A stretch of DNA of 11,067 nt from an uncultured Nitrospina sp. (GTDB taxonomy: Bacteria; Nitrospinota; Nitrospinia; Nitrospinales; VA-1), in NCBI GenBank assembly GCA_950072225.1, contig CATMOP010000035.1, positions 1-11,067 of the forward strand. Reading direction: 5' to 3'. The notes under the pieces are model-generated. The model had not been told where the DNA came from. It did not search any database and saw nothing but the letters and a program-made list of their open reading frames with translations. Numbering within the stretch: position 1 is the stretch's first letter; every line of letters begins with the position of its first letter. Positions 1 to 7,461 of this stretch are shown here, in pieces. A program made the translations under genes and the position numbers.

Positions 1-1762
1 TGAGACGGTCGGTGATCATGTCAGTGACGGCACCGGCACCCTCTCCCTGGCCCCGGTCTTCGAGGCTGAACTTAACCGTAGAGCCATAGTCGATATATGA
101 TTGTGGAGACTGTTCAATGTTCGGCAGGTCTTTCAGCGGTTTCAGCAAGTCCCGAAAATAAATTTTACCCTGGCGGTCAAAGTATTCGCCAAACGTTTCA
201 CTGTTCTGCTTTCCGGTTTTATAGTCTTCGAGAGCAAGCTTCATGGCCGCCGGAGCATTTTTAGCCGGAATTTTAATGACCGATGTGCCAAACACCACCT
301 GGTCTTCCGAAACCCTTCCACCGAGAAAAACTTCATAGTGTGGCGTGAGAATCCCATTCAGTTTTTTGGCTCCGCCATGAAAGCCGATGGAGGCAATATG
401 ATGCTGTCCGCAGGAGTTCGGGCAACCGCTTGCCTTGATGGTAATATGGTCAAAATCCTTCGAGGTCTCAAATCCACTTTCCATCTCAGTATTGAGTTGT
501 TGCACCAGCCCACGGGAAGCCGTGATACCGAGGTTGCAGGTTTCTGAACCTGGGCAACAGGTAATATCGCGGATCTCTTCGGTTCCGGCTTTATGCAGAC
601 CGATTTTTTTGAGCTCGGCAAAGATTGCACCAAAGCCATCTTCTTTTGCCCAGGGAATCATCACGTTCTGGTTGACCGTGCAGATGATGGTCCCGCCGGC
701 ATATTTTTCGGCGATATTTGCCAGGGCTTTGGCCTGCGGAACATCGAAATCACCCAGGATCAATTTGATCTGAAGGTTGTAAAATCCTTCTTGTTTTTGC
801 GGCTCAATGTTGCGGCTTTTCCAAAGTATGAACTCTAGGTCGGAGTCAAATTGGTCATTGGGCTGATACTCGGGCGTTTCCGGAATACCCCCTTCCGGCA
901 GTTCAATTGATGGGTAGGCCTTTGTATCAAGCGCCGCATACTCTTCTTCATAGAGTTCTGTGATTTTATCCATGCCAAGTTTATCGACAACAAACTTCAA
1001 CCTGGCTTTATTGCGGTTTCTTTTGTCGCCGTATTTGTCGAAGACAGAGACAATCGCTTCACACATCCTCAGCATTTTGTCGGCAGGAATGAAATCCACT
1101 AAATGTTTTGCGGCATGAGGGAATGAACCCAGCCCACCGCCAATCAGAACGCGGAACCCACGCGCTTCCTTGTCGCCATCTTTCTGGATAACTGCCTTCA
1201 GTCCAATATCGTGGATGGGTGCCAGTCCGCATCCGTTACAACCGCCGAAGCTGATCTTGAACTTTCGCGGCAGGTTCTGGGTTAAATCCTTTCGCAGAAG
1301 ATATTTGGAAACCGCCAGGGCATAAGGGGCTACATCAAATACTTCTGTAGCGCATGTACCGGCTTTGTGGCAAGCGGTTACGTTACGAACGGTGTTGCCA
1401 CAGGCTTCCCGGGTGGTGATCCCTGCCTGGGCAAGCTCTTCAAGACCTTGGGGAACATTTTGAATGTTTACATAATGCAGTTGGATATCCTGACGTGTGG
1501 TGATGTGAAGGATTCCGTGGGAATATTTTTCGGCAAAATCGGCCAGGCCTCGCAATTGATCACTGGTCATTATTCCTGCAGGCAGTTTGGTCCGCACCAT
1601 TTGTTCCCCATCCTGACGCTGACCATAAATTCCCTGTTGCAGGCGAAACCGTTTGAAGTCGTCATCACCGACTTCGCCCCGGTTCAGGCGTTCTACTTCT
1701 GCGGCGAAGGCGTCAATTTCCTGTCTGACTTCGTCCGGAATATCTAGAGCTTTTGTATCCAT
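1..1762 (-). CDS. Ferredoxin-type nitrite/sulfite reductase, siroheme/[4Fe-4S] (3' end outside window)
   Basis: Reading down from ATG at 1762 gives 587 residues with no stop, leaving the window before the C-terminus. The start has a good ribosome binding site (GAGGAAATT just upstream). The protein has the two repeated halves of the nitrite/sulfite reductase family. The N-terminal ferredoxin-like part holds TTRQDIQLHYV near residue 90, then a CGNTVRNVTACHKAGTC stretch. The siroheme/iron-sulfur ligands are visible as CPGSETC (C403, C409) and GCPNSCGQ (C447, C451), the Cx5C...Cx3C pattern of the family. Such enzymes carry out six-electron reduction of nitrite to ammonium or of sulfite to sulfide in the cytoplasm, usually with ferredoxin as donor. 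Sequence alone does not settle the substrate. The visible length already equals or exceeds many family members and ends in a Gly-rich tail (GQGEGAGAVTDMITDRL), so a C-terminal extension is possible. Family call is firm, substrate open. Confidence 0.9.
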   Translation of the reverse strand, partial: MDTKALDIPDEVRQEIDAFAAEVERLNRGEVGDDDFKRFRLQQGIYGQRQDGEQMVRTKLPAGIMTSDQLRGLADFAEKYSHGILHITTRQDIQLHYVNIQNVPQGLEELAQAGITTREACGNTVRNVTACHKAGTCATEVFDVAPYALAVSKYLLRKDLTQNLPRKFKISFGGCNGCGLAPIHDIGLKAVIQKDGDKEARGFRVLIGGGLGSFPHAAKHLVDFIPADKMLRMCEAIVSVFDKYGDKRNRNKARLKFVVDKLGMDKITELYEEEYAALDTKAYPSIELPEGGIPETPEYQPNDQFDSDLEFILWKSRNIEPQKQEGFYNLQIKLILGDFDVPQAKALANIAEKYAGGTIICTVNQNVMIPWAKEDGFGAIFAELKKIGLHKAGTEEIRDITCCPGSETCNLGITASRGLVQQLNTEMESGFETSKDFDHITIKASGCPNSCGQHHIASIGFHGGAKKLNGILTPHYEVFLGGRVSEDQVVFGTSVIKIPAKNAPAAMKLALEDYKTGKQNSETFGEYFDRQGKIYFRDLLKPLKDLPNIEQSPQSYIDYGSTVKFSLEDRGQGEGAGAVTDMITDRL

Positions 1763-1788
1763 TAATTTCCTCAGTTTCTATTACTACA

Positions 1789-1830
1789 GGCCGGTTATGA
1801 AAAATAAGGCAACCTTATAAATAACCTGCC
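1789..1830 (-). promoter_or_regulatory. Structured leader / nested dyad upstream of the reductase
   Basis: An outer inverted repeat (GGCCGGTTAT at 1789-1798 against ATAACCTGCC at 1821-1830, 9 of 10 pairs) encloses an inner one (ATAAGG at 1804-1809, CAA, CCTTAT at 1813-1818). It lies 27-68 nt upstream of the reductase ATG. On the minus-strand transcript the inner hairpin is followed by a U-rich run. It could be an operator for a dimeric regulator or an RNA leader structure. No known motif is recognised. Confidence 0.4.
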
Positions 1831-2026
1831 AATATGAGCCGTTAAATTCCCAATTTGCGGTGTTGACCGAATGGGTCACAAATTGAGTATACGGGTTGAA
1901 TATTATACTATCTTATAATAAAACTACCCTGAAAAACAGCAGTATAGCAGATTCACTATAAAGATTCGGCAATGACACGTTTCAGGGGCTCTAGCCGGCC
2001 CATTATATGGGGGAGGAGTTGTGGGG

Positions 2027-2743
2027 ATGGAAGCAATTTTCCTGTTAAAGATTAATTTTGCCTTATATTGCGTCGTTTTTGCCGTTTGTTTGACCAAGAA
2101 TCGCAATTTTAACATTGCTCTGGTCGGGCTCACCTATCTGGCTCCCTTGGTGCCGTTGGGCATGACCGATGCCAATATAGAACGATTCCTGCTCGTTTCC
2201 TGCATCAATTTTATTTTCGGAATTATAGAGATGGTCATTTTTGTCCTGACCGAGAGGCCCGAAGACACCACTTTTGATAAACCTTATTTTCAACAGCTCT
2301 TTGGGCATGTGTTACCCATTTGCATGGCTTTGGTGGGCATGTCATTTGTTGCCCGTGCCACCGGTATTGCCGTTGGCTTGGGGGAGGGGATGGTGATCGC
2401 GGGACTATTTTTCGCCGGCTCGGTATTTCGTATCTGGGCTATAGTTCAGCTGGGGGTGTTGCGCTTTAAGTTCAATATCGCCTTTCGAGAAAAACAGACC
2501 CTGAAAACCGACCAGTTGCACGGTCTCATGCGTCACCCCACCTACACAGCAATGATGCTGGTCATACTTGCCTATGCGGTAACGACCCACTCATGGATTG
2601 TCGGTGGACTGGGCACATTTTCGGCCTGGTTTGGTTTCCAGTTTAGAATCCATTTTGAAGAACAGGCGCTTGAAGAACAGTTTGGTGAGGAGTATGAAAA
2701 GTACCGTTCCGATACCCCCATGTGGTTGCCGTTCAAACCTTAG
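2027..2743 (+). CDS. Isoprenylcysteine carboxyl methyltransferase / phospholipid methyltransferase-family membrane protein
   Basis: A 238-residue integral membrane protein. The C-terminal third carries the ICMT/PEMT signature: an RHPTY motif (about residues 169-173) after a short amphipathic stretch, a hydrophobic helix, then HFEEQALEEQFGEEYEKY and a closing Pro-rich WLPF. In the family these residues form the SAM-binding pocket at the membrane surface. The N-terminal half has about four hydrophobic helices (roughly residues 3-20, 30-45, 55-75 and 95-115). ATG 2027 is preferred because GGAGGAG at 2012-2018 sits at normal spacing; a GTG at 2021 would be too close to it. Bacterial members methylate diverse lipids or small molecules, so the substrate cannot be named. 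The gene stands alone, diverging from the reductase, and ends in TAG. Confidence 0.8.
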   Translation: MEAIFLLKINFALYCVVFAVCLTKNRNFNIALVGLTYLAPLVPLGMTDANIERFLLVSCINFIFGIIEMVIFVLTERPEDTTFDKPYFQQLFGHVLPICMALVGMSFVARATGIAVGLGEGMVIAGLFFAGSVFRIWAIVQLGVLRFKFNIAFREKQTLKTDQLHGLMRHPTYTAMMLVILAYAVTTHSWIVGGLGTFSAWFGFQFRIHFEEQALEEQFGEEYEKYRSDTPMWLPFKP

Positions 2744-3089
2744 CTACAGATAAACACGGATGAACAGAGATGGAACAGGTTTAGAATCCCTCTCCCCTGA
2801 AGGGAGAGGCTAGGTGAGGGGGATTAATGTGTCACTCTGAGTAAAACATCGAAGGGCCAGCGTGAAACCCCCATGACAAGGGGGCTAGGGGGGGTTGCCG
2901 TCATTGCGAGTGTAACGAAGGCGTGATGTTTCACCTAAACTTTCGTGTCCCAAAGGGGTAAATCCAGAAAAAATTCTGGATCGTCACTCAGCTTTCAGCG
3001 GCTCGCGATGACGACCCAGTGGATTTATTAATTTCCCCCTGTGAAGGGGGATTGAGGGGGTTTGCAATAGCCAAGGACTTGCTAAACCC
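2744..3089. repeat. Composite intergenic region made of dispersed palindromic repeats
   Basis: No gene is seen here. The stretch is a string of short elements resembling dispersed intergenic repeats of environmental bacterial genomes. They are: an ACAGATAAACACGGATGAAC piece (2746-2765); a hairpin with CCTCTCCC/GGGAGAGG arms (2789-2809) running into GGTGAGGGGG; a CACTCTGAG...ATCGAAGG element (2829-2855); a CCCCC...GGGGG element (2868-2897) and a second variant of it (3034-3060); a CGTCATTGCGAG element (2899-2919) and its inverted counterpart CTCGCGATGACG (3002-3013); and a palindrome CCAGAA-AAAA-TTCTGG (2964-2979). Related copies occur at 5649-5673, 5725-5765 and 6226-6262. Confidence 0.65.
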
Positions 3090-3995
3090 TTGAAAGAGTA
3101 TCTACTCGATTTACCTCTTTATCTACTTTATTTATCTTTATGGGAATCTAAGCTTCCAATGAAAGAGAAAAAATATGGCTCGGAATATGTAAACCGTGAG
3201 TTAGGAACCCATATTGAAAAGCAAATGAGGATTTTGGAGGTTTTACTTGTTAAGACTTTACCGAAAGACAAGAAACTTTTGAATGTTATTATTCCACTAT
3301 TTCATTCCATTTTAGATTCTTGTGATTCTCTAATTTTGTTAAGTCAAAGACCAAAAGGGAAATTCCCAAAAATTAGAGACAGTTTTATAATTAGCCGGAC
3401 AATTATTGAAACAATCATTAACGTGACTTTTATTTTTGCAAAAGGCGAAGAGGCTTCCAAACAAGCTGAAAAACATTGGCTTCAAAGAACCATAAGGGAC
3501 CTAGATAGAGGAATCAAGGTTGGCGATCAAATCATAAAACTTAAATGGACAGGAAAATAAAATTTAAAAATTAGCAAAGAAATAGAGGAAGCTTTAAAAA
3601 GTTTTACCACCAAGCGTGGAAAAGAAATTACTAAATGGACCCCAGAAACTATTGTGGATCGTTTAGAGCTAATTTCAAGCAAATATGGTCAAGAAATTTC
3701 TAAGAATTTGCAGATGGGTTTTTTCGGGATCTACGCAGATGCCTCAGAAATTCCACATGGAACTTTTTATGGTTCAATGATTTTATTAGGGGGAGCCAAG
3801 CCAGGGGGAGGGCCAAAAAACCCGCGAGAGATGGAAACTCATTTAAGAAAAACCCTCTCTCATATTTTGCTAATGACTTTTATTTCACTCAACTCACTTA
3901 TAAAGGTATTAGCCGCCGAGTTAAATAATCAGGAATTAGAAAAAAAATCTAAAGAGATATTAAACTCCCTTTTCAAGGAAAAGTGGGAAAGTTGA
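3090..3995 (+). pseudogene. DUF5677-like protein gene interrupted by one in-frame TAA
   Basis: One reading frame runs from about 3090 (TTG; the first ATG is 3159) to TGA-3995 and is broken only by TAA at 3558-3560. Both sides read as one helical, Lys/Glu-rich protein of about 280-300 residues. The N-terminal part contains a SRTIIETIINVTFIF helix. The C-terminal part contains YADASEIPHGTFYG, like the Arg/Glu helix and Ser...His-Gly motif of DUF5677-type proteins. That family has no firm function, though members often sit in defence or accessory regions. Neither start has a convincing ribosome binding site, so the true N-terminus is unsure. The block is clearly AT-richer than the flanking housekeeping genes, consistent with acquisition. 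Alternatives are a consensus error at one base or two separately translated halves. Family assignment is tentative. Confidence 0.55.
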
Positions 3996-4099
3996 TTTCA
4001 AAGGACCAATAGCTTAGGTCCATATTTGGCTAAGCAAATGGAATTAAATTAAACAACCCGGCTTTCCAAAAATTTACCCACACCTGTGAAGCTCAATTG

Positions 4100-5026
4100 T
4101 TAATGAGCCTCTGTGAAAATTTTGAAGCGTTCTTCAAGAAATGCAGGGTTTGGTTTTAAATATGAAGATCGCGGGGTAAAAATTTTAGTTCCCTGAAAAT
4201 CCTGCAGACCATGAATAAGTATCGGCCCATCTATTTCTTCAAGGACATCTTTTCTGATTTGAATATGCAGGTCCGGACTAATTCCTAGAATATTTCTATC
4301 ATATGCCGCATGATGAAGTTTGCAGAGGGCCAACCCGTTGGAAACAACGGGCTCCCCTAACGGGTGTTTGTCGGGAAGAATATGTGCGGCTTCTAATAAC
4401 TCCCTATGCCGTAGTCGGCAAATTGAGCATTGCTCCTTGTATGCATTCAGCACCCGCTCCCGAAATGATTTTTGATGTAGTCTAATTTTCAGGCTAGAGG
4501 TTATATATTGTCTTCTGGCCTCTGAGTCATCCTCCGCGACACAAAACTCTTCTATTTCCACTTCCACCATTTTTGGGTCATCTAACAGCACCTTAAAGGT
4601 TAAATTTTTTGTGTTGTCTCCAACAATATAGACAGGCCAGCAAGGTAAATATTTGTTTGGTACCAGACCAAAGAAATAAATCAAAGGAAGTTGTAGTTTC
4701 ATGGCTTTTCTCAAGCCAACATTATCAGGATGGTTTGGGTCGGTACCTCGGTAACGATATTCTAGGTTTTCCCCATTAAAGTTGTCATCATAGGGTTTTG
4801 ATTTTTTTTCGTTTGGTGGGACAGTGGTTATAGTCAGAGGAAATTTTAGTATTTTCGGTTTGAAAATACCTTGTGGGCTTATTAGAGGGATGCGGATGTT
4901 ATCAAATTTAAAGCCTTAAAGAAGAGTGTGGCGGGAGAACACTTCGCCTTTCAGATGCGTGGTTTCCTCCAAGAATCTAAATGCGGCCAATCTGACCCTT
5001 GAATCAAGACTGCTGTCGAATTCCAT
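4100..5026 (-). pseudogene. HNH endonuclease (predicted restriction-type) interrupted by one in-frame TAA
   Basis: From ATG 5026 the frame encodes 308 codons ending at TAA-4100, interrupted once by TAA at 4918-4916 (codon 37). Residues before it (MEFDSSLDSRVRLAAFRFLE) and after it (GFKFDNIRIPLISPQGIFKP) both match the N-terminal domain expected of this family, so the gene was once a single ORF. The nuclease domain is intact: CSIC (about 200-203), AAHILPD with H215, N230 in SNGLALC, then CKLHHAAYDRN (C235, H238/H239). This is the zinc-supported beta-beta-alpha-metal fold that cuts DNA. Such proteins are annotated as predicted restriction endonucleases; whether this clade restricts phage or modified DNA is not known. 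A downstream restart (for example TTG 4714) could still yield the nuclease domain without its N-terminal partner domain. It is convergent with the DUF5677-like gene and similarly AT-rich. Confidence 0.75.
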
Positions 5027-5146
5027 TTAGAGACCCATTGTTGACTACAGTATGAGTTTTCCTCCTGAGGTCGGATTTTACCTGGTTGGTCAGGGAAATG
5101 AAAGGGAGCGTTTACAAAATACCCCCCTTGGTAGTATCTTTAATTT

Positions 5147-5611
5147 ATGGACAAGACTGGGCAATACCTTGCAGACCTTAAAAGTGACGATCCTTCCGTT
5201 CGGGAGCATGCGACCCGGGAGTTATGGATCCTCTGGCATAGTCAGGCGGGCCCTGAAAGGGAGCGGGAACTGAATGAAGCTACCCGGTTGATGGACCGTC
5301 AGCAACACGACCAGGCTCTTGAAATGTTCCAGGCCTTAGTCGAGAAATGCCCCGATTTTGCGGAAGCGCATAACAAACTCGCTACCCTTCTTTTCATGAT
5401 GGATCAATTCGAGGAATCGGTCATAGAATGCGAGGAAGTGTTACGCCGGATTCCGCACCATTTTGGCGCCTTGAACGGGATGGGATTATGTCTGTTTGAT
5501 CTTAGACGGTATGAAGAAGCTATCCGGTGTTTTCAAAAAGCCCTCGAAATTCAACCCTACGCCATGAACAACCTCACCTATATCGCCCGCTGTCGCGCCA
5601 ACCTAAACTAG
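5147..5611 (+). CDS. Small tetratricopeptide repeat protein
   Basis: A 154-residue soluble protein without signal peptide. It starts with a LADLKSDDPSVREHATRELW segment typical of a widespread small TPR family, followed by about three TPR units: roughly residues 40-73 (EATRLMDRQQHDQALEMFQALVEKCP), 74-107 (FAEAHNKLATLLFMMDQFEESVIECEEVLRRIP) and 108-142 (HFGALNGMGLCLFDLRRYEEAIRCFQKALEIQP). TPR arrays are protein-binding scaffolds; no partner is indicated here. ATG 5147 is the only in-frame start after a TAA at 5141-5143. No Shine-Dalgarno sequence precedes it. A weak TTTACA/TAGTAT pair (5111-5137, 15-nt spacer) would put transcription very near the ATG, suggesting leaderless or weak initiation. 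It is not in an operon. Complete and probably functional. Confidence 0.82.
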   Translation: MDKTGQYLADLKSDDPSVREHATRELWILWHSQAGPERERELNEATRLMDRQQHDQALEMFQALVEKCPDFAEAHNKLATLLFMMDQFEESVIECEEVLRRIPHHFGALNGMGLCLFDLRRYEEAIRCFQKALEIQPYAMNNLTYIARCRANLN

Positions 5612-5788
5612 TCGGGATGGCCCGACAGCCAATGAAATTTAAAACAGAGATCCTTCGACGCGCTCAGGATGACCCCCCATTGTCCCCACGCCGAGTGGCT
5701 CCTAGGCGGAGGGCCGACTAACAAAACTGGATCGCCGCGCTCCTTTCCATCGCTCGCAAGGACGGAAAAAACAAATCCCCTGGACCGT
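5612..5788. repeat. Intergenic repeat cluster downstream of the TPR gene
   Basis: No gene is seen. A perfect 6-bp hairpin (GTCGGG-ATGG-CCCGAC, 5611-5626) overlaps the TPR stop region and lacks a T-tract. It is followed by GATCCTTCGACGCGCTCAGG (5649 onward), a dispersed repeat also present in inverted, diverged form at 2829-2855. Next comes an ACTGGATCGCCGCGCTCC...CGCTCGCAAGGACGG element (5725-5765), related to 2974-3014. These elements separate two convergent genes. Confidence 0.55.
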
Positions 5789-6193
5789 TTACTCCCCGGT
5801 AGCCGGGGCTAGTGTGGGGAAATATAGTGCTAATGCTATCAGCAGGAAGATATAAGCGTAACTGGCGATATAAAACAGGGCTGGGTTTATTTTGATTTTT
5901 TCCCATTTTTCCGGGGTGTTCTGTATCTTGTCCCGTACGCGGAAAAAATTCGCCACCAAAATCAGGGTTCCTAATACAAAAGGTTTGTATTGGAACAGGG
6001 CCATTAATCCCGCTGAGGGAATGGCGGCACCGAGCATTGCGGGAATTTTTAGCAGGCTGTTGCGGGTCAGATCATCCAGAACATTGAGCACCGCCATGTA
6101 GCAAACCAGATAAAACAATCCGGATAAAGCCAGCCAGGTAAAAAATGAGAAGAGGGGAGTGCCTCCGGGTATGTCTTCGAGTCCAAGAATCAT
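5789..6193 (-). CDS. Small integral membrane protein of unknown function
   Basis: A 134-residue, strongly hydrophobic protein with about four transmembrane helices (roughly residues 14-36, 47-68, 72-85 and 105-127) and a charged loop near 83-102 (RVRDKIQNTPEKWEKIKIN). No catalytic motif or family was recognised. It starts at ATG 6193 behind a weak GGAAA. A CCCCGG-TAG-CCGGGG hairpin (5794-5808) overlaps its 3' end and could help end transcription, although no T-run follows. It lies downstream of the methyltransferase on the same strand but is separated by 116 nt containing a dispersed repeat, so co-transcription is uncertain. Homology to transporters or sensor membrane domains cannot be judged from sequence reading alone. 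Confidence 0.65.
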   Translation of the reverse strand: MILGLEDIPGGTPLFSFFTWLALSGLFYLVCYMAVLNVLDDLTRNSLLKIPAMLGAAIPSAGLMALFQYKPFVLGTLILVANFFRVRDKIQNTPEKWEKIKINPALFYIASYAYIFLLIALALYFPTLAPATGE

Positions 6194-6225
6194 AAGGTTT
6201 CCAAAGTTGTGCTTAAACAGGGAAT

Positions 6226-6262
6226 GTTTAACCCTCCTGGCCCCCCTTATCAGGGGGAAGTT
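6226..6262 (-). repeat. Dispersed CCCCC/GGGGG intergenic repeat, third copy
   Basis: Read on the minus strand this is CTTCCCCCTGATAAGGGGG followed by a GGAGGGTTAAA tail. It is the same architecture as the elements at 2868-2897 and 3034-3062 (C5 arm, short loop, G5 arm, spacer, G-run, then GTT). It sits between two minus-strand genes. Confidence 0.55.
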
Positions 6263-6309
6263 TAGGTTTCGGCGGTCGCGCCAGCGTCACCGCCACACTG
6301 GTTCCACGC

Positions 6310-6909
6310 CTAGTGGTTGGCCCTCAAAGCCTTGACGATATCGAGATAAACATTTTTATGCGAGTGGATTTTGAATCCGGCCATCTCGGCATTGTTCACG
6401 GTGTCGCGGTCCAGATAGGTTCCTTCCAGATATTCGGTAATGTGCGACATGAATTTCAGGATGAGTGCGTAAACCGGATTTTTGCTCAACACATGTTCAA
6501 ACATGACCAGTTCGCCATCGGGTTTCAGCACCCGTTTCAGTTCTTTCAGGCAGATCGCCGGTTGTTGCACGCTACAAAGGACACAAACCGTCAATATAGT
6601 ATCGAAGGTGTTGTCCGGAAACGCGGTGGCCTGGGCATCCATCTGACAACGATGGATTCTGCCATTATAATTTTGCACGCGTGAATGGGAACGGGTGAGC
6701 ATTGCATAACTTAGGTCCACTGCGGTGATATCCAGTCCCGGTGGGAAATTGACAATTTCCTGTCCGGTTCCTATTCCTATATATAAAACTCTGCCTTTCA
6801 GATTTTTGAACAGGGCGCGTTGATCGGGACCCCACCGGCGCATATCTCCACCGCGCATAAAGTCAAAAATCCGGGCAACCCCGTCATAGGATTTTTTGTT
6901 TATCTTCAT
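6310..6909 (-). CDS. Class I SAM-dependent methyltransferase (Methyltransf_11/UbiE-like)
   Basis: A 199-residue protein with a Rossmann-type SAM fold. Motif I is VLYIGIGTGQ (41-50). The ribose-binding acidic residue lies in ITAVDLSYAML (D65), an MDA adenine-contact motif is at 90-92, FDTILTVCVLCSV forms the next strand (102-114), and LKPDGELVMFEH is at 128-139. Length and motifs fit small methyltransferases related to UbiE, bacterial phosphatidylethanolamine N-methyltransferases and METTL7-type proteins. The acceptor substrate cannot be read from sequence. Its ATG (6909) overlaps the stop of the upstream membrane-protein gene in an ATGA, giving translational coupling and implying a functional link with that protein. 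The C-terminal part (GTYLDRDTVNNAEMAGF) is typical of this subgroup. Complete. Confidence 0.85.
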   Translation of the reverse strand: MKINKKSYDGVARIFDFMRGGDMRRWGPDQRALFKNLKGRVLYIGIGTGQEIVNFPPGLDITAVDLSYAMLTRSHSRVQNYNGRIHRCQMDAQATAFPDNTFDTILTVCVLCSVQQPAICLKELKRVLKPDGELVMFEHVLSKNPVYALILKFMSHITEYLEGTYLDRDTVNNAEMAGFKIHSHKNVYLDIVKALRANH

Positions 6910-7259
6910 TGGTTTATAAGGTGTTTATTGGAAAAATAGATGAGCATGGCAACGGTGAAGCCGGCCAGGTCGCCCCAGGCAATTACAGCATATCCGGATA
7001 TGGCAGGAATCGCCGATAACATTCCTGTTGTCATGCCCACTCCCATTCCGATGATGCCCAGAGGGATCATCACCTCAAATGCGCCGACAAAGGGCATGAG
7101 GAGAATTGTAAGTGGCATGACCAATACCATTCCTATCAATCCGCCCAGAACCATGGCAATGAGCATGTTGGGCTGGGTGGATAGGACCAGGTACACAACT
7201 AGAGCTACCAAACTCCCGGCAAATGTGCCGATAAAAAAATCTGCAATTTTTAAGTTCAT
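6906..7259 (-). CDS. Small four-helix membrane protein coupled to the methyltransferase
   Basis: A 117-residue membrane protein with about four Gly/Ala/Met-rich hydrophobic segments (roughly 8-27, 33-56, 60-82 and 88-108). The tight glycine packing (GGLIGM, GIIGMGVGM) suggests compact helices. No family was recognised. ATG 7259 is preferred, with AAAAGG 8 nt upstream; a GTG at 7277 would add six residues. Its last codons overlap the methyltransferase start by 4 nt (ATGA), so the two are made together. A sigma70-type promoter lies upstream at 7307-7335. A membrane partner or anchor for the methyltransferase is an inference from the overlap only. Confidence 0.72.
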   Translation of the reverse strand: MNLKIADFFIGTFAGSLVALVVYLVLSTQPNMLIAMVLGGLIGMVLVMPLTILLMPFVGAFEVMIPLGIIGMGVGMTTGMLSAIPAISGYAVIAWGDLAGFTVAMLIYFSNKHLINQ

Positions 7260-7306
7260 TTTATATGCCTTTTCCACCCACCTGTTCCTAGTGGTTACGC
7301 CGGTGG

Positions 7307-7335
7307 ATTATACGGATAATTGTTATGGTCCACAA
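7307..7335 (-). promoter_or_regulatory. Sigma70-type promoter for the membrane protein-methyltransferase operon
   Basis: On the minus strand, TTGTGG (7335-7330), a 17-nt spacer and a perfect TATAAT (7312-7307). Transcription would start near 7300, about 40 nt before ATG 7259. Confidence 0.55.
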
Positions 7336-7388
7336 ATTGCACCGTAAGGGGACAACTGGGTATTCCGTCACTTTATTGGCATTTAGGG

Positions 7389-7417
7389 TTGACAAGTTGA
7401 GCTGGCGGGGTCATATT
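7389..7417 (+). promoter_or_regulatory. Sigma70-type promoter for fliG
   Basis: A perfect TTGACA (7389-7394), a 17-nt spacer and CATATT (7412-7417, 4 of 6 matches). The predicted start near 7424 gives a leader of about 38 nt before the fliG ATG. It is back to back with the minus-strand promoter at 7307-7335. Confidence 0.55.
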
Positions 7418-7461
7418 AACGGGAGTTATATTAACTTAATCTCTTTAAAAATCAATAACTT

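Noticed and set aside
101..1747. Several plus-strand ORFs (101-547, 435-773, 593-838, 1367-1747)
   Set aside because: They are antisense to the continuous, motif-bearing reductase frame on the minus strand and have no family features.
2744..3089. CRISPR array
   Set aside because: The repeated elements differ in type, spacing and orientation, with no regular direct repeat-spacer pattern.
5052..5273. 73-residue plus-strand ORF upstream of the TPR gene
   Set aside because: It overlaps the TPR gene in another frame, has no recognisable motif, and TPR family residues are encoded in the 5147 frame.
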